Assembly: GCF_023168325.1 (NCBI RefSeq)
Contig: NZ_AP025688.1
Span: 620,001-684,000, forward strand
Source of the DNA: Tsukamurella sp. PLM1
GTDB taxonomy: Bacteria > Actinomycetota > Actinomycetes > Mycobacteriales > Mycobacteriaceae
Reading direction: 5' to 3'
Length of the DNA stretch: 64,000 nt
In this document: piece after piece, positions 37,995 through 46,803 of the stretch
Layout of the letters: the number at the start of each line of letters is the position of its first letter
Position numbering within the stretch: position 1 is the first letter of the stretch
Notes under the pieces: model-generated
Told to the model about the DNA's origin: nothing
Seen by the model: the letters and a program-made list of their open reading frames with translations, nothing else
The model's database searches: none
Program-made: the position numbers and the translations under genes

Positions 37995-38746
37995 CCGACC
38001 TGATCTCGGTGCGCGGACTGGCCAAGTCGTTCGGGGAGGTGGACGTGTTGCGCGGCATCGACTTCGACGTGCCCGAGGGGACGGTCACCGTCGTCATCGG
38101 GCCGTCCGGATCCGGCAAGACGACGGTGCTCCGCTCCCTCAACGCCCTCGAGCTTCCGGACCGGGGCACGGTCACCGTCGGGTCCGAGACCGTGGACTTC
38201 GGCGCCGGCGCACCCGGAAAGGCTGCGCTGCAGCGGTATCGGGCGCAGAGCGCGATGGTGTTCCAGTCGCACAACCTGTTCCCGCACTTCACCGCGCTGC
38301 AGAACGTGACCGAGGGGCCCGTCGTGGTGCAGAAACGGCCGGCCGCCGAGGCGGAGGAGGAGGCGCGCGCACTGCTCGCCCGGGTCGGGCTGGGCGAGCA
38401 CGCCGACAAGTACCCCCACCAGCTCTCCGGCGGGCAGCAGCAGCGCGTGGGGATCGCGCGGGCGCTGGCGCTGCGGCCGCAGGTCGTGCTGTTCGACGAG
38501 CCCACCTCGGCGCTCGATCCCGAGCTGGTGGGCGACGTGCTGGCCGTGATGCGCGACCTCGCGGACGAGGGTCGGACGATGGTGGTCGTGACCCACGAGA
38601 TCGCCTTCGCCCGCGACGTGGCCGACCAGGTGCTGTTCGTCGACCGCGGCGCCGTGCTGGAAGCGGGTACGCCCGCGCAGGTGATCGGCGACCCGCAGCA
38701 GGACCGCACCCGCGAGTTCCTGCGCCGCATCCTGCATCCGCTGTGA
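37991..38746 (+). CDS. Amino-acid ABC transporter ATP-binding protein
   Basis: 251-residue ATPase of the polar amino-acid importer. Walker A GPSGSGKT at 37-44, Q-loop in [11 protein letters not shown], signature [15 protein letters not shown], Walker [15 protein letters not shown] and the switch histidine in [10 protein letters not shown]. Starts inside the stop of the permease fusion (ATGA). With the fusion it makes a complete two-gene importer. Confidence 0.95.
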   Translation: MTDLISVRGLAKSFGEVDVLRGIDFDVPEGTVTVVIGPSGSGKTTVLRSLNALELPDRGTVTVGSETVDFGAGAPGKAALQRYRAQSAMVFQSHNLFPHFTALQNVTEGPVVVQKRPAAEAEEEARALLARVGLGEHADKYPHQLSGGQQQRVGIARALALRPQVVLFDEPTSALDPELVGDVLAVMRDLADEGRTMVVVTHEIAFARDVADQVLFVDRGAVLEAGTPAQVIGDPQQDRTREFLRRILHPL

Positions 38747-38816
38747 CCGAAGGAGCATGGTCCGCACGGGGGTCGGCAGCGTTCGAGCAGACCGCCGGAG
38801 ACGCGGCGTTGAGGTG

Positions 38817-39971
38817 CTAGACCTCGACGCCGCCCCGGATCACCCGCTGCAGCCGCAGGTCGGAGGTCAGCTCCAGCACGTCGGCACGCAGGCCGGCGGC
38901 GAGCTCGCCGCGGTCCTGTAGGCCCAGGAGGCGGGCCGGGGTGGTCGCGCCGGCGCGTGCGGCGTCGGCCAGCGAGACCCCGGAGTGCTGCACGGCCCGC
39001 GCGAACACGTCGAGCACCGACGAAGTGCCGCCGGCGATCGCGCCGCGGGAACCGTCGGGGGTGGTCAGCCGGGCCACGCCGGCGCCCACCGTGACCTCCA
39101 GCGGGCCGAGCGTGTACTGCCCGTCGGGCATGCCGGCCGCCTGCATCGCGTCGGAGATCAGCGCGATGTGGTCGGCGCCGACGGTCGCGAAGACCATGGC
39201 GACGGTTCCCGACGCGAGGTGGATCCCGTCGCCGACCAGTTCCGCTACCGCGCGACCCTCGCCCGCCACCTTCAGGGCGGCGCCCACCGCGCCGGGGTGA
39301 CGGTGGTGCATCGGGTGCATGCCGTTGAACAGATGCGTGATGCTGACGGGGCCGGCCGGGGTGTCGAGCGCCGCCGCGACGGTGTCGTAGTCGCCCGCCG
39401 TGTGCCCCACCGACACCACGGCGCCGGCGTCGGACAACTGCCGCGCGAGCTCGGCGTAGTGCGCTGTCTCCGCGGCCAGCGTCATCGAGCGGATCCGCCC
39501 GCCGCCGGCGTCGAGGAGCGTCGCCAGGAGCGCCGGGTCGCCGTCGATGATGTACCGCGGGTCCTGCGCCCCGCACACCTCCTGGGCCAGGAACGGCCCC
39601 TCGAGGTGCAGGCCCGCGACGGTGCCGTCGTCGACGAGCGGCGCGAGCGTCGCGATTCGCTCCAGCAGCTTCTCGGGCGCCGCCGACACGAGCGACGCGA
39701 GCAGCGTCGTGGTGCCGCGACCGAGGTGGTGCGCGGCGGCCGCGCGGGCACCGTCGGCGTCGGAATCGGGGAAGCCGTGCCCGCCGCCCCCGTGGCAGTG
39801 CACGTCGATCATGCCGGGGACGTACACGTCGTCCGACGGTGCCGGCAGACCGGCGGGTGGGAACGCGGAGGCCGGGCCGACCTCGGCGATGAGGCCGTCC
39901 GCGAGGGCCACGACGCCGTCGTCGATCGTCCCCGACGGGGTGACGACGGTGCCGCGCAGCAGTTCGGTCAA
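38817..39971 (-). CDS. nagA: N-acetylglucosamine-6-phosphate deacetylase
   Basis: 384-residue amidohydrolase that deacetylates GlcNAc-6-phosphate. Metal and substrate motifs: [60 protein letters not shown] and [14 protein letters not shown]. The TTG start at 39971 overlaps the TGA of the PTS permease (TTGA). A TTG start is supported by the length and by the coupling. Works with the PTS components just upstream and on the other strand. Confidence 0.92.
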   Translation of the reverse strand: MTELLRGTVVTPSGTIDDGVVALADGLIAEVGPASAFPPAGLPAPSDDVYVPGMIDVHCHGGGGHGFPDSDADGARAAAAHHLGRGTTTLLASLVSAAPEKLLERIATLAPLVDDGTVAGLHLEGPFLAQEVCGAQDPRYIIDGDPALLATLLDAGGGRIRSMTLAAETAHYAELARQLSDAGAVVSVGHTAGDYDTVAAALDTPAGPVSITHLFNGMHPMHHRHPGAVGAALKVAGEGRAVAELVGDGIHLASGTVAMVFATVGADHIALISDAMQAAGMPDGQYTLGPLEVTVGAGVARLTTPDGSRGAIAGGTSSVLDVFARAVQHSGVSLADAARAGATTPARLLGLQDRGELAAGLRADVLELTSDLRLQRVIRGGVEV

Positions 39972-41203
39972 GCCGTGGCCTCCGCTTCCAGGTCCTCGTC
40001 CTCGCGACCGGGGGTCTTGAGGTTGCGCCGTTTGATGATGAAGCTGAACGTGAAGTAGTAGATCACGGCGTACACGAGTCCCATCGGGATGAGCCACAGG
40101 GGGTTGGTGGCCTTGCCGAAGTTGAGCACGTAGTCGATCGCGCCCGCGGAGAACGTGAAGCCGTGGTGGATGTCCAACCAGTTCGCGATGAGCAGGGAAC
40201 TGCCTGTGAGCAGCGCGTGCACCAGCAGTAGCGGCCAGGCCACGAAGATGAACGAGAACTCCAGCGGCTCGGTGATGCCGGTGAGGAAGCTGGTGAGCGC
40301 GACGGACATCATGATGCCGCCGACCACCTTGCGGTTCTCGGGCTTGGCGCAGCGGTAGATGGCGAACGCCGCGGCGGGCAGCCCGAACATCATGATGGGG
40401 AAGAATCCGGTCATGAACGTGCCGGCCGTGGGGTCGCCCTGCAGGAACCGGGCGATGTCGCCGTGCACGGTCTCGCCGCCTGCGGTCCGGTAGTCGCCCA
40501 GAATGAACCACACGACCGAGTTGATGATGTGGTGCAGGCCGAGCGGGAGTAGGAGGCGGTTGACGGCGCCGAACACGCCGCCGCCCACGACGGAGTTCTC
40601 CGCCACCCAGTTGCCGAGACCGGTGAGCGCCCAGTTGAAGGCGGGGTAGATGAACGACATGATCACGCCCACGACAATGGCGCCGGACGCGGTGAGGATG
40701 GGGACCAGCCGGCGTCCCGAGAAGAAGCCGATGTAGTCCGGCAGTTTGGTCTTGTAGAAGCGCTGCCACAGCATGGCCGACATGATGCCGATGACGATGC
40801 CGCCGAGCACGCCGTAGTTCACCACCGCGGGCTCACCGGCCTTGTCGACCTCACCGGCCAGCACCACCGGCGACATCGCCTTCTCGACGGCCTGGAAGGA
40901 CAGGTAGCCCACGAGCGCGGCGAGCGCCGTGGAACCGTCGGCCTTCTTCGCCCAGCCGATCGCGATGCCGACCGCGAACAGGATCGCGAGGTTGGAGATC
41001 AGCGCGTCGCCGGCGCCGCCGATGACCGCGGCGACCGTCTTCATCGAGGAGAAACGGCCGAGCAGATCGTCCTGGCCGAGGCGCAGCAGCAGACCCGCCG
41101 CGGGCAGGACCGCGATGGGCAACATCAGGCTGCGCCCGAGTTTCTGGAGACCGCTCAGATCGAGCCGTCGTGCTGATATACCGGATCCGGATGAGGAACT
41201 CAA
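39968..41203 (-). CDS. PTS transporter EIIC, N-acetylglucosamine type
   Basis: About 411 residues, ten or so membrane segments. IAVLPAAGLLLRLGQDDLLG, the HHIINSVVWF region, GFFPIMMFGLPAAAFAIY and the GITEPLEFSFIFVAWPLL motif are typical of the glucose/GlcNAc EIIC family. It has no EIIB domain of its own; that is encoded at 41309. TTG 41203 has AGGAG seven bases upstream, which settles the start over several further-upstream options. It imports and phosphorylates GlcNAc for NagA. The DasR-like operator at 41243 lies in its promoter. Confidence 0.88.
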   Translation of the reverse strand: MSSSSGSGISARRLDLSGLQKLGRSLMLPIAVLPAAGLLLRLGQDDLLGRFSSMKTVAAVIGGAGDALISNLAILFAVGIAIGWAKKADGSTALAALVGYLSFQAVEKAMSPVVLAGEVDKAGEPAVVNYGVLGGIVIGIMSAMLWQRFYKTKLPDYIGFFSGRRLVPILTASGAIVVGVIMSFIYPAFNWALTGLGNWVAENSVVGGGVFGAVNRLLLPLGLHHIINSVVWFILGDYRTAGGETVHGDIARFLQGDPTAGTFMTGFFPIMMFGLPAAAFAIYRCAKPENRKVVGGIMMSVALTSFLTGITEPLEFSFIFVAWPLLLVHALLTGSSLLIANWLDIHHGFTFSAGAIDYVLNFGKATNPLWLIPMGLVYAVIYYFTFSFIIKRRNLKTPGREDEDLEAEATA

Positions 41204-41242
41204 TTTTCGCTCCTGTCGAGGGACGAGTCCACTAGGGTGACG

Positions 41243-41258
41243 ACAGGTTATAACCAGT
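41243..41258. promoter_or_regulatory. DasR-type operator in the PTS promoter
   Basis: ACAGGTTATAACCAGT, with a perfect GGTTATAACC core. It has 14 of 16 bases in common with the site at 45073 and agrees with the ACTGGT-N4-ACCAGT pattern of DasR sites in Streptomyces. It lies between the divergent EIIC and EIIB genes and can control both. Confidence 0.75.
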
Positions 41259-41308
41259 TGGGGTCGGCGCGAGTCGATTTCCCGGAACCTCTTCGAAAGG
41301 CGGCAGAC

Positions 41309-41536
41309 ATGTCGAAGGCGCAGGACATCGTGAACGGGCTGGGCGGAGCGGACAACATCGAGGAGGTCGAGGGCTGCATCACCCGGCTGCGCTGCGAGGT
41401 CAAGGACACCTCCCTCGTCGATCAAGGCGCGCTCAAGAAGCTCTCGCACGGCGTGATGATGGCGGGTTCCGCGGTGCAGGTCGTCGTCGGGCCGACGGCC
41501 GACGCGCTCGCCGAGGAAGTGCAGGACCTCCTGTGA
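41309..41536 (+). CDS. PTS EIIB component, glucose/GlcNAc family
   Basis: 75-residue EIIB with the phosphorylated cysteine in EVEGCITRLRCEV (C23). The upstream open frame is ignored; GAAAGG eight bases before this ATG supports it. It passes phosphate from EIIA to the sugar on EIIC. Its stop overlaps the GTG of the EIIA gene. Confidence 0.9.
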   Translation: MSKAQDIVNGLGGADNIEEVEGCITRLRCEVKDTSLVDQGALKKLSHGVMMAGSAVQVVVGPTADALAEEVQDLL

Positions 41537-41988
41537 CCGACGTCCTCGCGCCGGTCGCCGGGCGGCTCGTGCCGCTGTCGGCAGTGCCGGATCAGGTGTT
41601 CGCCGGCCAGATGGTGGGCTCGGGCGTCGCCATCGAACCGGCCGCTCCCGGCGACGGTGCCGACGCCGTCGTCGTCTCGCCCGTGGCGGGCACGGTGCTC
41701 AAGTTGCATCCGCACGCCGCGATCGTCCTGGGGGACGGGGGTGTGGGCGTTCTGGTGCATGTGGGGATCGACACCGTGAACCTCAACGGAGAGGGGTTCA
41801 CTGTGCTCGCCGTCGAGAAGGCGAAGGTGGCCGCGGGAGATCCGTTGATCGCGTTCTCGCCGAGCATGATTCGCGAGCGCGGACTCAGTGCGATCTGCCC
41901 GGTCGTGGTGATGGATTCGAAACCGGGGTCGATCGCGGACCCGAAGGAAGCCGATGTGGCGGCGGGGGATCCGATCTTCGTCGTGTGA
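41533..41988 (+). CDS. PTS EIIA component, glucose (Crr) family
   Basis: 151-residue EIIA with the active-site histidines H61 (KLHPHAAIV) and H76 (VLVHVGIDTV). VLAPVAGRLVPLSAVPDQVFA and the C-terminal GDPIFVV are typical. GTG start overlaps the EIIB stop. Separate EIIA, EIIB and EIIC genes around one operator form a complete GlcNAc-type PTS; HPr and enzyme I are not in the window. Confidence 0.92.
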   Translation: MTDVLAPVAGRLVPLSAVPDQVFAGQMVGSGVAIEPAAPGDGADAVVVSPVAGTVLKLHPHAAIVLGDGGVGVLVHVGIDTVNLNGEGFTVLAVEKAKVAAGDPLIAFSPSMIRERGLSAICPVVVMDSKPGSIADPKEADVAAGDPIFVV

Positions 41989-41999
41989 CGCCCCGCCCG

Positions 42000-42021
42000 G
42001 TGACCGTGTTCATCTGGTCAC
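42000..42021. terminator. Weak inverted repeat after EIIA
   Basis: GTGACC and GGTCAC arms with a ten-base loop, 12 bases after the EIIA stop. Short stem and no T tract, so only a possible terminator. The rest of the 200-base gap before the next gene shows no feature I can name. Confidence 0.3.
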
Positions 42022-42189
42022 AGTGATCGATTGGAGGCGAAATCCTCTCACCGTGTTGAGTACTGTGAGCGCGAATGTTGGCTGCGGAGGGCCGTGAACT
42101 ATTCGTAGGACGAATGATTCGGCTGCGCCGCGACGTGAACGGAGGTCCAAGGTGGGCTCGGCGAGGAATTTCGACGAGAAGGGTGCTCG

Positions 42190-43464
42190 GTGGACGCGCA
42201 CCTGATTCAGCATCTCATCACCGTGCCGCTGTTCACCGGGATCATCGGCTACATCACCAACTGGACCGGCATCCTGATGCTGTTCGAGCCCAAGCGGTTC
42301 TACGGCGTCAAGATCCCGGGCATGGCCACGCTGTACCCGTTCCTCCCGCGGCGGGTCCAGGTGATCCCGGCGATCCAGCCGGACGGCCGAGTGGGCTGGC
42401 AGGGGATCGTGCCGTCCCGGGCCGAGAAGATGGCGAGCATCGCCGTCGACAAATCGCTCAACAAAGTCGGCAGCATCGCCGAGTTCTACGAGGTGATGGA
42501 CCCCGAGCACGTCTCGGAGGTGCTCACCCGCGCGTCGTTGCCGATGATCCCGTCGATCGTCGAATCGGTGATGCAGCGCGAGAACCCGCGCCTGTGGTAC
42601 TCGCTGCCCGAGGATGTGAAGCTCCTCGTGTACCGGCGGGTCTCGGTGTCGCTTCCCAAGGACGTCCGCCGGATCACCTCCACGATCGGCGAGAACATCG
42701 ACGACTACATCGACGCCAAGCTATTGGTGATCCGGTACCTCACGAACAACCCCGCGGTGCTCAAGGACATCTTCTACAACATGGGCCGTAAGGAGCTGAA
42801 GTTTATGCAGAACTTCGGCTTCTACTTCGGTTTCCCCATGGGCTTCCTGCTCGTCGCGCTGCTGCACTTCTTCCCGTACTGGTGGCTGCTGCCGCTGGGC
42901 GGGATCGTGATCGGCTACGTGGTGAACTACATCGGCATCCTGATGATCTTCGAACCGCTCCATCCCACCTGGTGGGTGCCGTGGAAGCAGGGCCTGTTCC
43001 TCAAGCGGAAGAAGGAGATCTCCGAGGAGTACGCCAAGGTCATGGCCGACAAGGTGATCACCATCGAGAACATCTGCGACGAGCTGCTGCACGGCCCGCG
43101 GTCCGACCGCACCCGCGCCACTGTCGAGACCGTGCTCCGCGACTCGATCGACAACGCGGCGGGTTGGGCCCGCGGATTCGTCAAGCTGTCCGTGGGGTCC
43201 GAGGCCTACGACCGGGTGCCGCAGCTGGTCGGCGTCGAGGCGCTCAAGGTCGCGGAGGCCACGGTCAGCGAGCCGCAGTTCGTCGCCGAGCAGCAGACCA
43301 AGGTCCGCGAGTTCGTGGTGGAACGGATGAGCAAGCTCAGTCCCGAGGACCTCAGTGAGCTCCTGCGGTCCGCGATCAAGCAGGACGAGTGGCTGCTGTT
43401 CCTGCACGGCGCCGTGCTCGGTTCGTTCGCCGGGTTCCTCCATCTAGCAATCTTCGGGGTGTGA
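42190..43464 (+). CDS. DUF445 family membrane protein
   Basis: 424 residues with hydrophobic segments at the N-terminus (VPLFTGIIGYITNWTGILML), in the middle (MGFLLVALLHFFPYWWLLPL, then IVIGYVVNYIGILMIFEPLHP) and at the C-terminus. The two NWTGI/NYIGI-MxFEP repeats are characteristic of DUF445 (YheB type) proteins, whose role is unknown. GTG start. The stop overlaps the start of the next gene (GTGA). Confidence 0.85.
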   Translation: MDAHLIQHLITVPLFTGIIGYITNWTGILMLFEPKRFYGVKIPGMATLYPFLPRRVQVIPAIQPDGRVGWQGIVPSRAEKMASIAVDKSLNKVGSIAEFYEVMDPEHVSEVLTRASLPMIPSIVESVMQRENPRLWYSLPEDVKLLVYRRVSVSLPKDVRRITSTIGENIDDYIDAKLLVIRYLTNNPAVLKDIFYNMGRKELKFMQNFGFYFGFPMGFLLVALLHFFPYWWLLPLGGIVIGYVVNYIGILMIFEPLHPTWWVPWKQGLFLKRKKEISEEYAKVMADKVITIENICDELLHGPRSDRTRATVETVLRDSIDNAAGWARGFVKLSVGSEAYDRVPQLVGVEALKVAEATVSEPQFVAEQQTKVREFVVERMSKLSPEDLSELLRSAIKQDEWLLFLHGAVLGSFAGFLHLAIFGV

Positions 43465-44339
43465 CAGACGTGGCTGACAAATCCGGTTCCAGGACGACGC
43501 GCGACCAGGGTGGGTCGCAGGGGAAGGCGCGGTCGAAGGCGCGGGTCGAGGAGGACGCCGAGCCGCGGGCCGAGAACGACGGGCGCGAGCTCGCCGTCCG
43601 CGAGGGCGGCGCTGAACCGGCGACGCAGGATTCCGGCGGCGGCGGACTGTTGGGCCGGATCGGCCGAGTGTCCAACTCCGCGTTCAACGTGACCCGCGAG
43701 ATCGGCGGCTCCGCGCAGCGGCTCACGCAGCAGTTCGTCAGCGAGGCCGGTCACCTGGTGGACGTGGCGCTGACCACCGAGACGGCGCCGCGCGTCGTCG
43801 TCCACGGCGAGGTGGTCGAGGAACTCCCCGAGCGCGAGCGCATCGAGACACCCGCCACCACGGCCGAGGAGCTGCGGCGCGCGGGTGAGCGGCTGCTGGC
43901 CCAGTCGGCCGAGCCCGCGGGCGCGGACGCCCCGCATCCGGCGTACCCGCACGTGCTCGAGCAGCTCTGCCCGGACGAGGCGCGCGTCCTGCGACTGCTG
44001 TTCACCGACGGTGCCCAGCCCGCGATCGACGTGCGCACCAACCGCCCGTTCGGGGTCGGCGCCGAGACGGTCGCCGCCGGCGTCACGATGATCCCCGAGG
44101 TCGCCGGCTGCCGGAACCCCGACCGGATCGCCGAGTACCTCGGCAACCTCCACCGGCTGGGGCTGATCTGGTTCTCGAAGGAGCAGGTCGAGGTGCGACG
44201 GTACGAGCTGCTGCAGGTCCAGCCGCAGCTCATCGATGCGATCAGCAGGGCCGGCCGCTACGCGAAGACGGTCCGCCGACGCATCGAGATCACCCCGTTC
44301 GGACGGGACTTCTACGGCACCTGCTTCCCGAAGCCCTGA
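43461..44339 (+). CDS. DUF4393/Abi-alpha-like protein
   Basis: 292 residues. The first 60 are low-complexity and charged, then a helical part (FNVTREIGGSAQRLTQQFVS, VDVALTTETAP) and a C-terminal domain with LCPDEARVLRLLF, YLGNLHRLGLIWFSKEQ and IEITPFGRDFYGTC, which resembles the DUF4393 (Abi-alpha) family. Coupled to the DUF445 gene by a GTGA overlap. The Abi name comes from an abortive-infection context; a defence role here is not shown. Ends one base before the convergent GntR stop. Confidence 0.7.
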   Translation: MTDVADKSGSRTTRDQGGSQGKARSKARVEEDAEPRAENDGRELAVREGGAEPATQDSGGGGLLGRIGRVSNSAFNVTREIGGSAQRLTQQFVSEAGHLVDVALTTETAPRVVVHGEVVEELPERERIETPATTAEELRRAGERLLAQSAEPAGADAPHPAYPHVLEQLCPDEARVLRLLFTDGAQPAIDVRTNRPFGVGAETVAAGVTMIPEVAGCRNPDRIAEYLGNLHRLGLIWFSKEQVEVRRYELLQVQPQLIDAISRAGRYAKTVRRRIEITPFGRDFYGTCFPKP

Positions 44340-45056
44340 TCAACCGGCCTCGGTCACCGTCATCTGGACTCGGTAGCGGTCCGAGCGGTACCAGGAGTAG
44401 CTGTGCTCGACCCGGGTGCCGCCGGCGAACGCGGTCCGGTCGAACGCGAGGATCGGCGCGCCCGCCGGGACGCCGAGGAGGCGGGCGAGTTCACCGTCGG
44501 CGGAGATCGCGCCGATCGACTGCTCCGCGTGGTCGATCGCGTAGCCGTACTCGGTGCGCAGCAGGTCGTAGATCGACTGCGTCAGGTCGTGCCGGTCCAT
44601 CGCCGGAGCCACCGTCTGCGGGTACCAGGCGTCGTCGATGGAGATCGGCACCCCGTCGGCCAGTCGGAGGCGCTTGATGTGAAAGGCCTTGTCGGCGGCG
44701 CGGATCTGCAGCGCCGCCGTCGTCGACGGGGGCGGGACGCGCAGCTCGGTCTGCAGCACCACGGTCGACGGTGCGCGGCCCAGCCGGCGCATGTCCTCGT
44801 GGAACGAGGCGAGGTGCAGCTGAGAGCGCGCGGGCCGGTCGGCGACGAACGTGCCCTTACCGCGGATCCGCACCAGCGTGCCCTCGGCCACCAGCTGGCG
44901 GAGCGCCTCCCGCACCGTGATCCGGGAGACGCCGTACTCGTCGCAGAGCTGCCGCTCGCTGGGCAGCGCGGCCCCGGGCTCGAGCCCGTCCGCGCACCGC
45001 TGCTCGAGGAGGGCGCGCAACTGCTCGTGTTTGGGTACCGGGCCGTCCGCGATCAT
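44340..45056 (-). CDS. GntR-family regulator, DasR-like (HutC/UTRA type)
   Basis: 238 residues. Winged helix at about 8-75 (LEPGAALPSERQLCDEYGVSRITVREALRQL; wing RIRGKGTFV) and a UTRA effector domain (FHIKRLRLADGVPISIDDAWY, YGYAIDHAEQSIGA). DasR and relatives bind GlcN-6-P or GlcNAc-6-P and repress GlcNAc PTS genes. The site at 45073 in its own promoter and the near-identical one at 41243 support control of the PTS cluster and of itself. Confidence 0.88.
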   Translation of the reverse strand: MIADGPVPKHEQLRALLEQRCADGLEPGAALPSERQLCDEYGVSRITVREALRQLVAEGTLVRIRGKGTFVADRPARSQLHLASFHEDMRRLGRAPSTVVLQTELRVPPPSTTAALQIRAADKAFHIKRLRLADGVPISIDDAWYPQTVAPAMDRHDLTQSIYDLLRTEYGYAIDHAEQSIGAISADGELARLLGVPAGAPILAFDRTAFAGGTRVEHSYSWYRSDRYRVQMTVTEAG

Positions 45057-45072
45057 TGCCCCATCTTGACAT

Positions 45073-45088
45073 ACAGGTCATTACCAGT
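45073..45088. promoter_or_regulatory. DasR-type operator in the regulator promoter
   Basis: ACAGGTCATTACCAGT, 17 bases upstream of the regulator start. TTGACA directly precedes it. It matches 14 of 16 bases of the PTS-promoter site at 41243. Confidence 0.72.
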
Positions 45089-45122
45089 AGGGGGTTACTG
45101 AGGGTGAATATCGAACCGCGCG

Positions 45123-45703
45123 TCAGCGGACCCCGGCGGCGCGGAACTGGACGCTGATCCGCGGTCCCGCCTGCGGCACTTTCGGCACCGCGTGCTCCCA
45201 GGTGCGCTGTGCCGAGCCACCCATCGCCAGCAGGTCACCGTGTCCGACGTGCAGTTTGGTGCTGGCGCCGCCGCCGCGCGGGCGCAGGAGGAAGGGACGT
45301 GTCGCGCCGAGCGAGACGATCGCGACCACCGTGTCGTGCGTGGCGCCGCGGCCGATGGTGTCGCCGTGCCAGGCCACCGAATCCGCCCCGTCGCGGTACA
45401 GGCACAGCCCCACCGAGGTGAACGGCTCTCGCAGATCGTCCCAGTACAGCTCGCTGAGCTCCGTCAACGCCGCGCGTAGCGCGGATGCGGGAGCCGGGCC
45501 CCGGTGTCGTAGTAGCGCAGGAGCCGCGGCACCGGCAGCGTCCGGTCGTACATGCGGCGGCGCTCCTCGACCCACGGCACGTCCCGTTCCAGGGCCGCGA
45601 ACAGCGCGTCCGGATCGCGCTGCCATCCGGTGCGCAGGTCGAGCCAGGCACCGTCGGTCAATTCCCGACGGTGCGCGGGCACCTCGAACAGCGAATCCTG
45701 CAT
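45123..45703 (-). CDS. alkB: AlkB-like 2-oxoglutarate/Fe(II) dioxygenase (frameshifted)
   Basis: Oxidative demethylase for alkylated nucleobases. About 194 residues after repair. The N-terminal part reads MQDSLFEVPAHRR and WVEERRRMYDRTLPVPRL. Iron ligands are the H-x-D of AWHGDTIG and the histidine of RTWEHAVPK; the oxoglutarate arginine is in GPRISVQFR. One base is missing near 45484, where the chain reads LPHPALRAALTELSELYW. Divergent from the F420-type oxidoreductase. Short members of this type act in DNA or RNA repair. Confidence 0.85.
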
Positions 45704-45764
45704 CGCCGACGACGGTACGCGAGACCTCCGACAGGTTCTGCGGCGCGACCGTAGGGTGGAGGTC

Positions 45765-46748
45765 GTGCGATTCGGACTGTTCATCCCGCAAGGCTGGCGA
45801 TTCGACCTCGTCGGCATCGATCCGGCGGACCAGTGGTCCGTCATGAACTCACTCGCCCGGCGGGCGGACGACGGACCGTGGGACTCGGTGTGGGTGTACG
45901 ACCACTTCCACACCACCCCGGTGCCGAGCCGCGAGGCGACCCACGAGGCGTGGTCGCTGATGTCGGCCTTCGCGGCCACCACCAGCCGGGTGAAGCTGGG
46001 CCAGATGTGCACCGCGGTGAGCTACCGCAACCCCGCGTACCTGGCGAAGGTCGCGGCCACCGTCGACGTGATCTCCGGCGGCCGGGCGCAGGTCGGCATC
46101 GGCGCCGGATGGTACGAACACGAGTGGCGCGCCTACGGTTACGGCTTCCCGCCGGCCGGCGAGCGGCTGGGCCGCCTCGATGAGGTGCAGATCCTGCGCC
46201 AGGCGTGGACCGACGGCATCGCCACCCTCGACGGAGAGCACTACCGGGTGGACGGCGCGATCTGTGAACCGAAGCCGCTGCAGGAGGGCGGGATTCCGCT
46301 CTGGGTCGCTGGCGGCGGCGAGAAGAAGACGCTGCGGATCGCGGCGAAGTACGCGCAGTACACCAACTTCGACGGCACCTTCGAGGGCTTCGCCCGCAAG
46401 TCGGAGGTGCTGCGGCGGCACTGCGCCGAGGTGGGAACGGACTACGACGCGATCACCCGCTCCGCCAACTACAACATCGTGATCGGCGAGGCCGCGCGTG
46501 ACGTGCAGACCAGCCTCGACGTCACCCGGAACCGGCTCCTGGAGCACGCCCCGGAGGCGTCGGTCGACGCCGAGATGGGCGCCTACCTCGGGATGCCGGG
46601 CGTGGGCACCCCGGGCGACATCGTGGCGAACCTCCAGCGGCTCGAGGCCGAGGGGATGACGTACGCGATCTGCTACTTCCCCGAGATCGCCTACGACACC
46701 ACGGGTCTGGAGCTGTTCGAGCGGGAGGTGATCCCCGCCCTGTCCTGA
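45765..46748 (+). CDS. LLM-class F420-dependent oxidoreductase
   Basis: About 327 residues, a luciferase-like TIM barrel. VRFGLFIPQGWRFDLVGIDP is the typical N-terminus; VKLGQMCTAVSYRNPAYLAK, GAGWYEHEWRAYGYGFPP and the FDGTFEGF region belong to the F420-binding subgroup. The GTG at 45765 is chosen by family length; the GTG at 45756 is the alternative. F420 is made by mycobacteria and relatives, so it is the likely cofactor. Substrate unknown. Confidence 0.88.
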   Translation: MRFGLFIPQGWRFDLVGIDPADQWSVMNSLARRADDGPWDSVWVYDHFHTTPVPSREATHEAWSLMSAFAATTSRVKLGQMCTAVSYRNPAYLAKVAATVDVISGGRAQVGIGAGWYEHEWRAYGYGFPPAGERLGRLDEVQILRQAWTDGIATLDGEHYRVDGAICEPKPLQEGGIPLWVAGGGEKKTLRIAAKYAQYTNFDGTFEGFARKSEVLRRHCAEVGTDYDAITRSANYNIVIGEAARDVQTSLDVTRNRLLEHAPEASVDAEMGAYLGMPGVGTPGDIVANLQRLEAEGMTYAICYFPEIAYDTTGLELFEREVIPALS

Positions 46749-46803
46749 TCGTGCTGCGCCGGGAGTTCTGCGCGGAGATCCGGGACGGCGACCCGCCGTG
46801 TAG

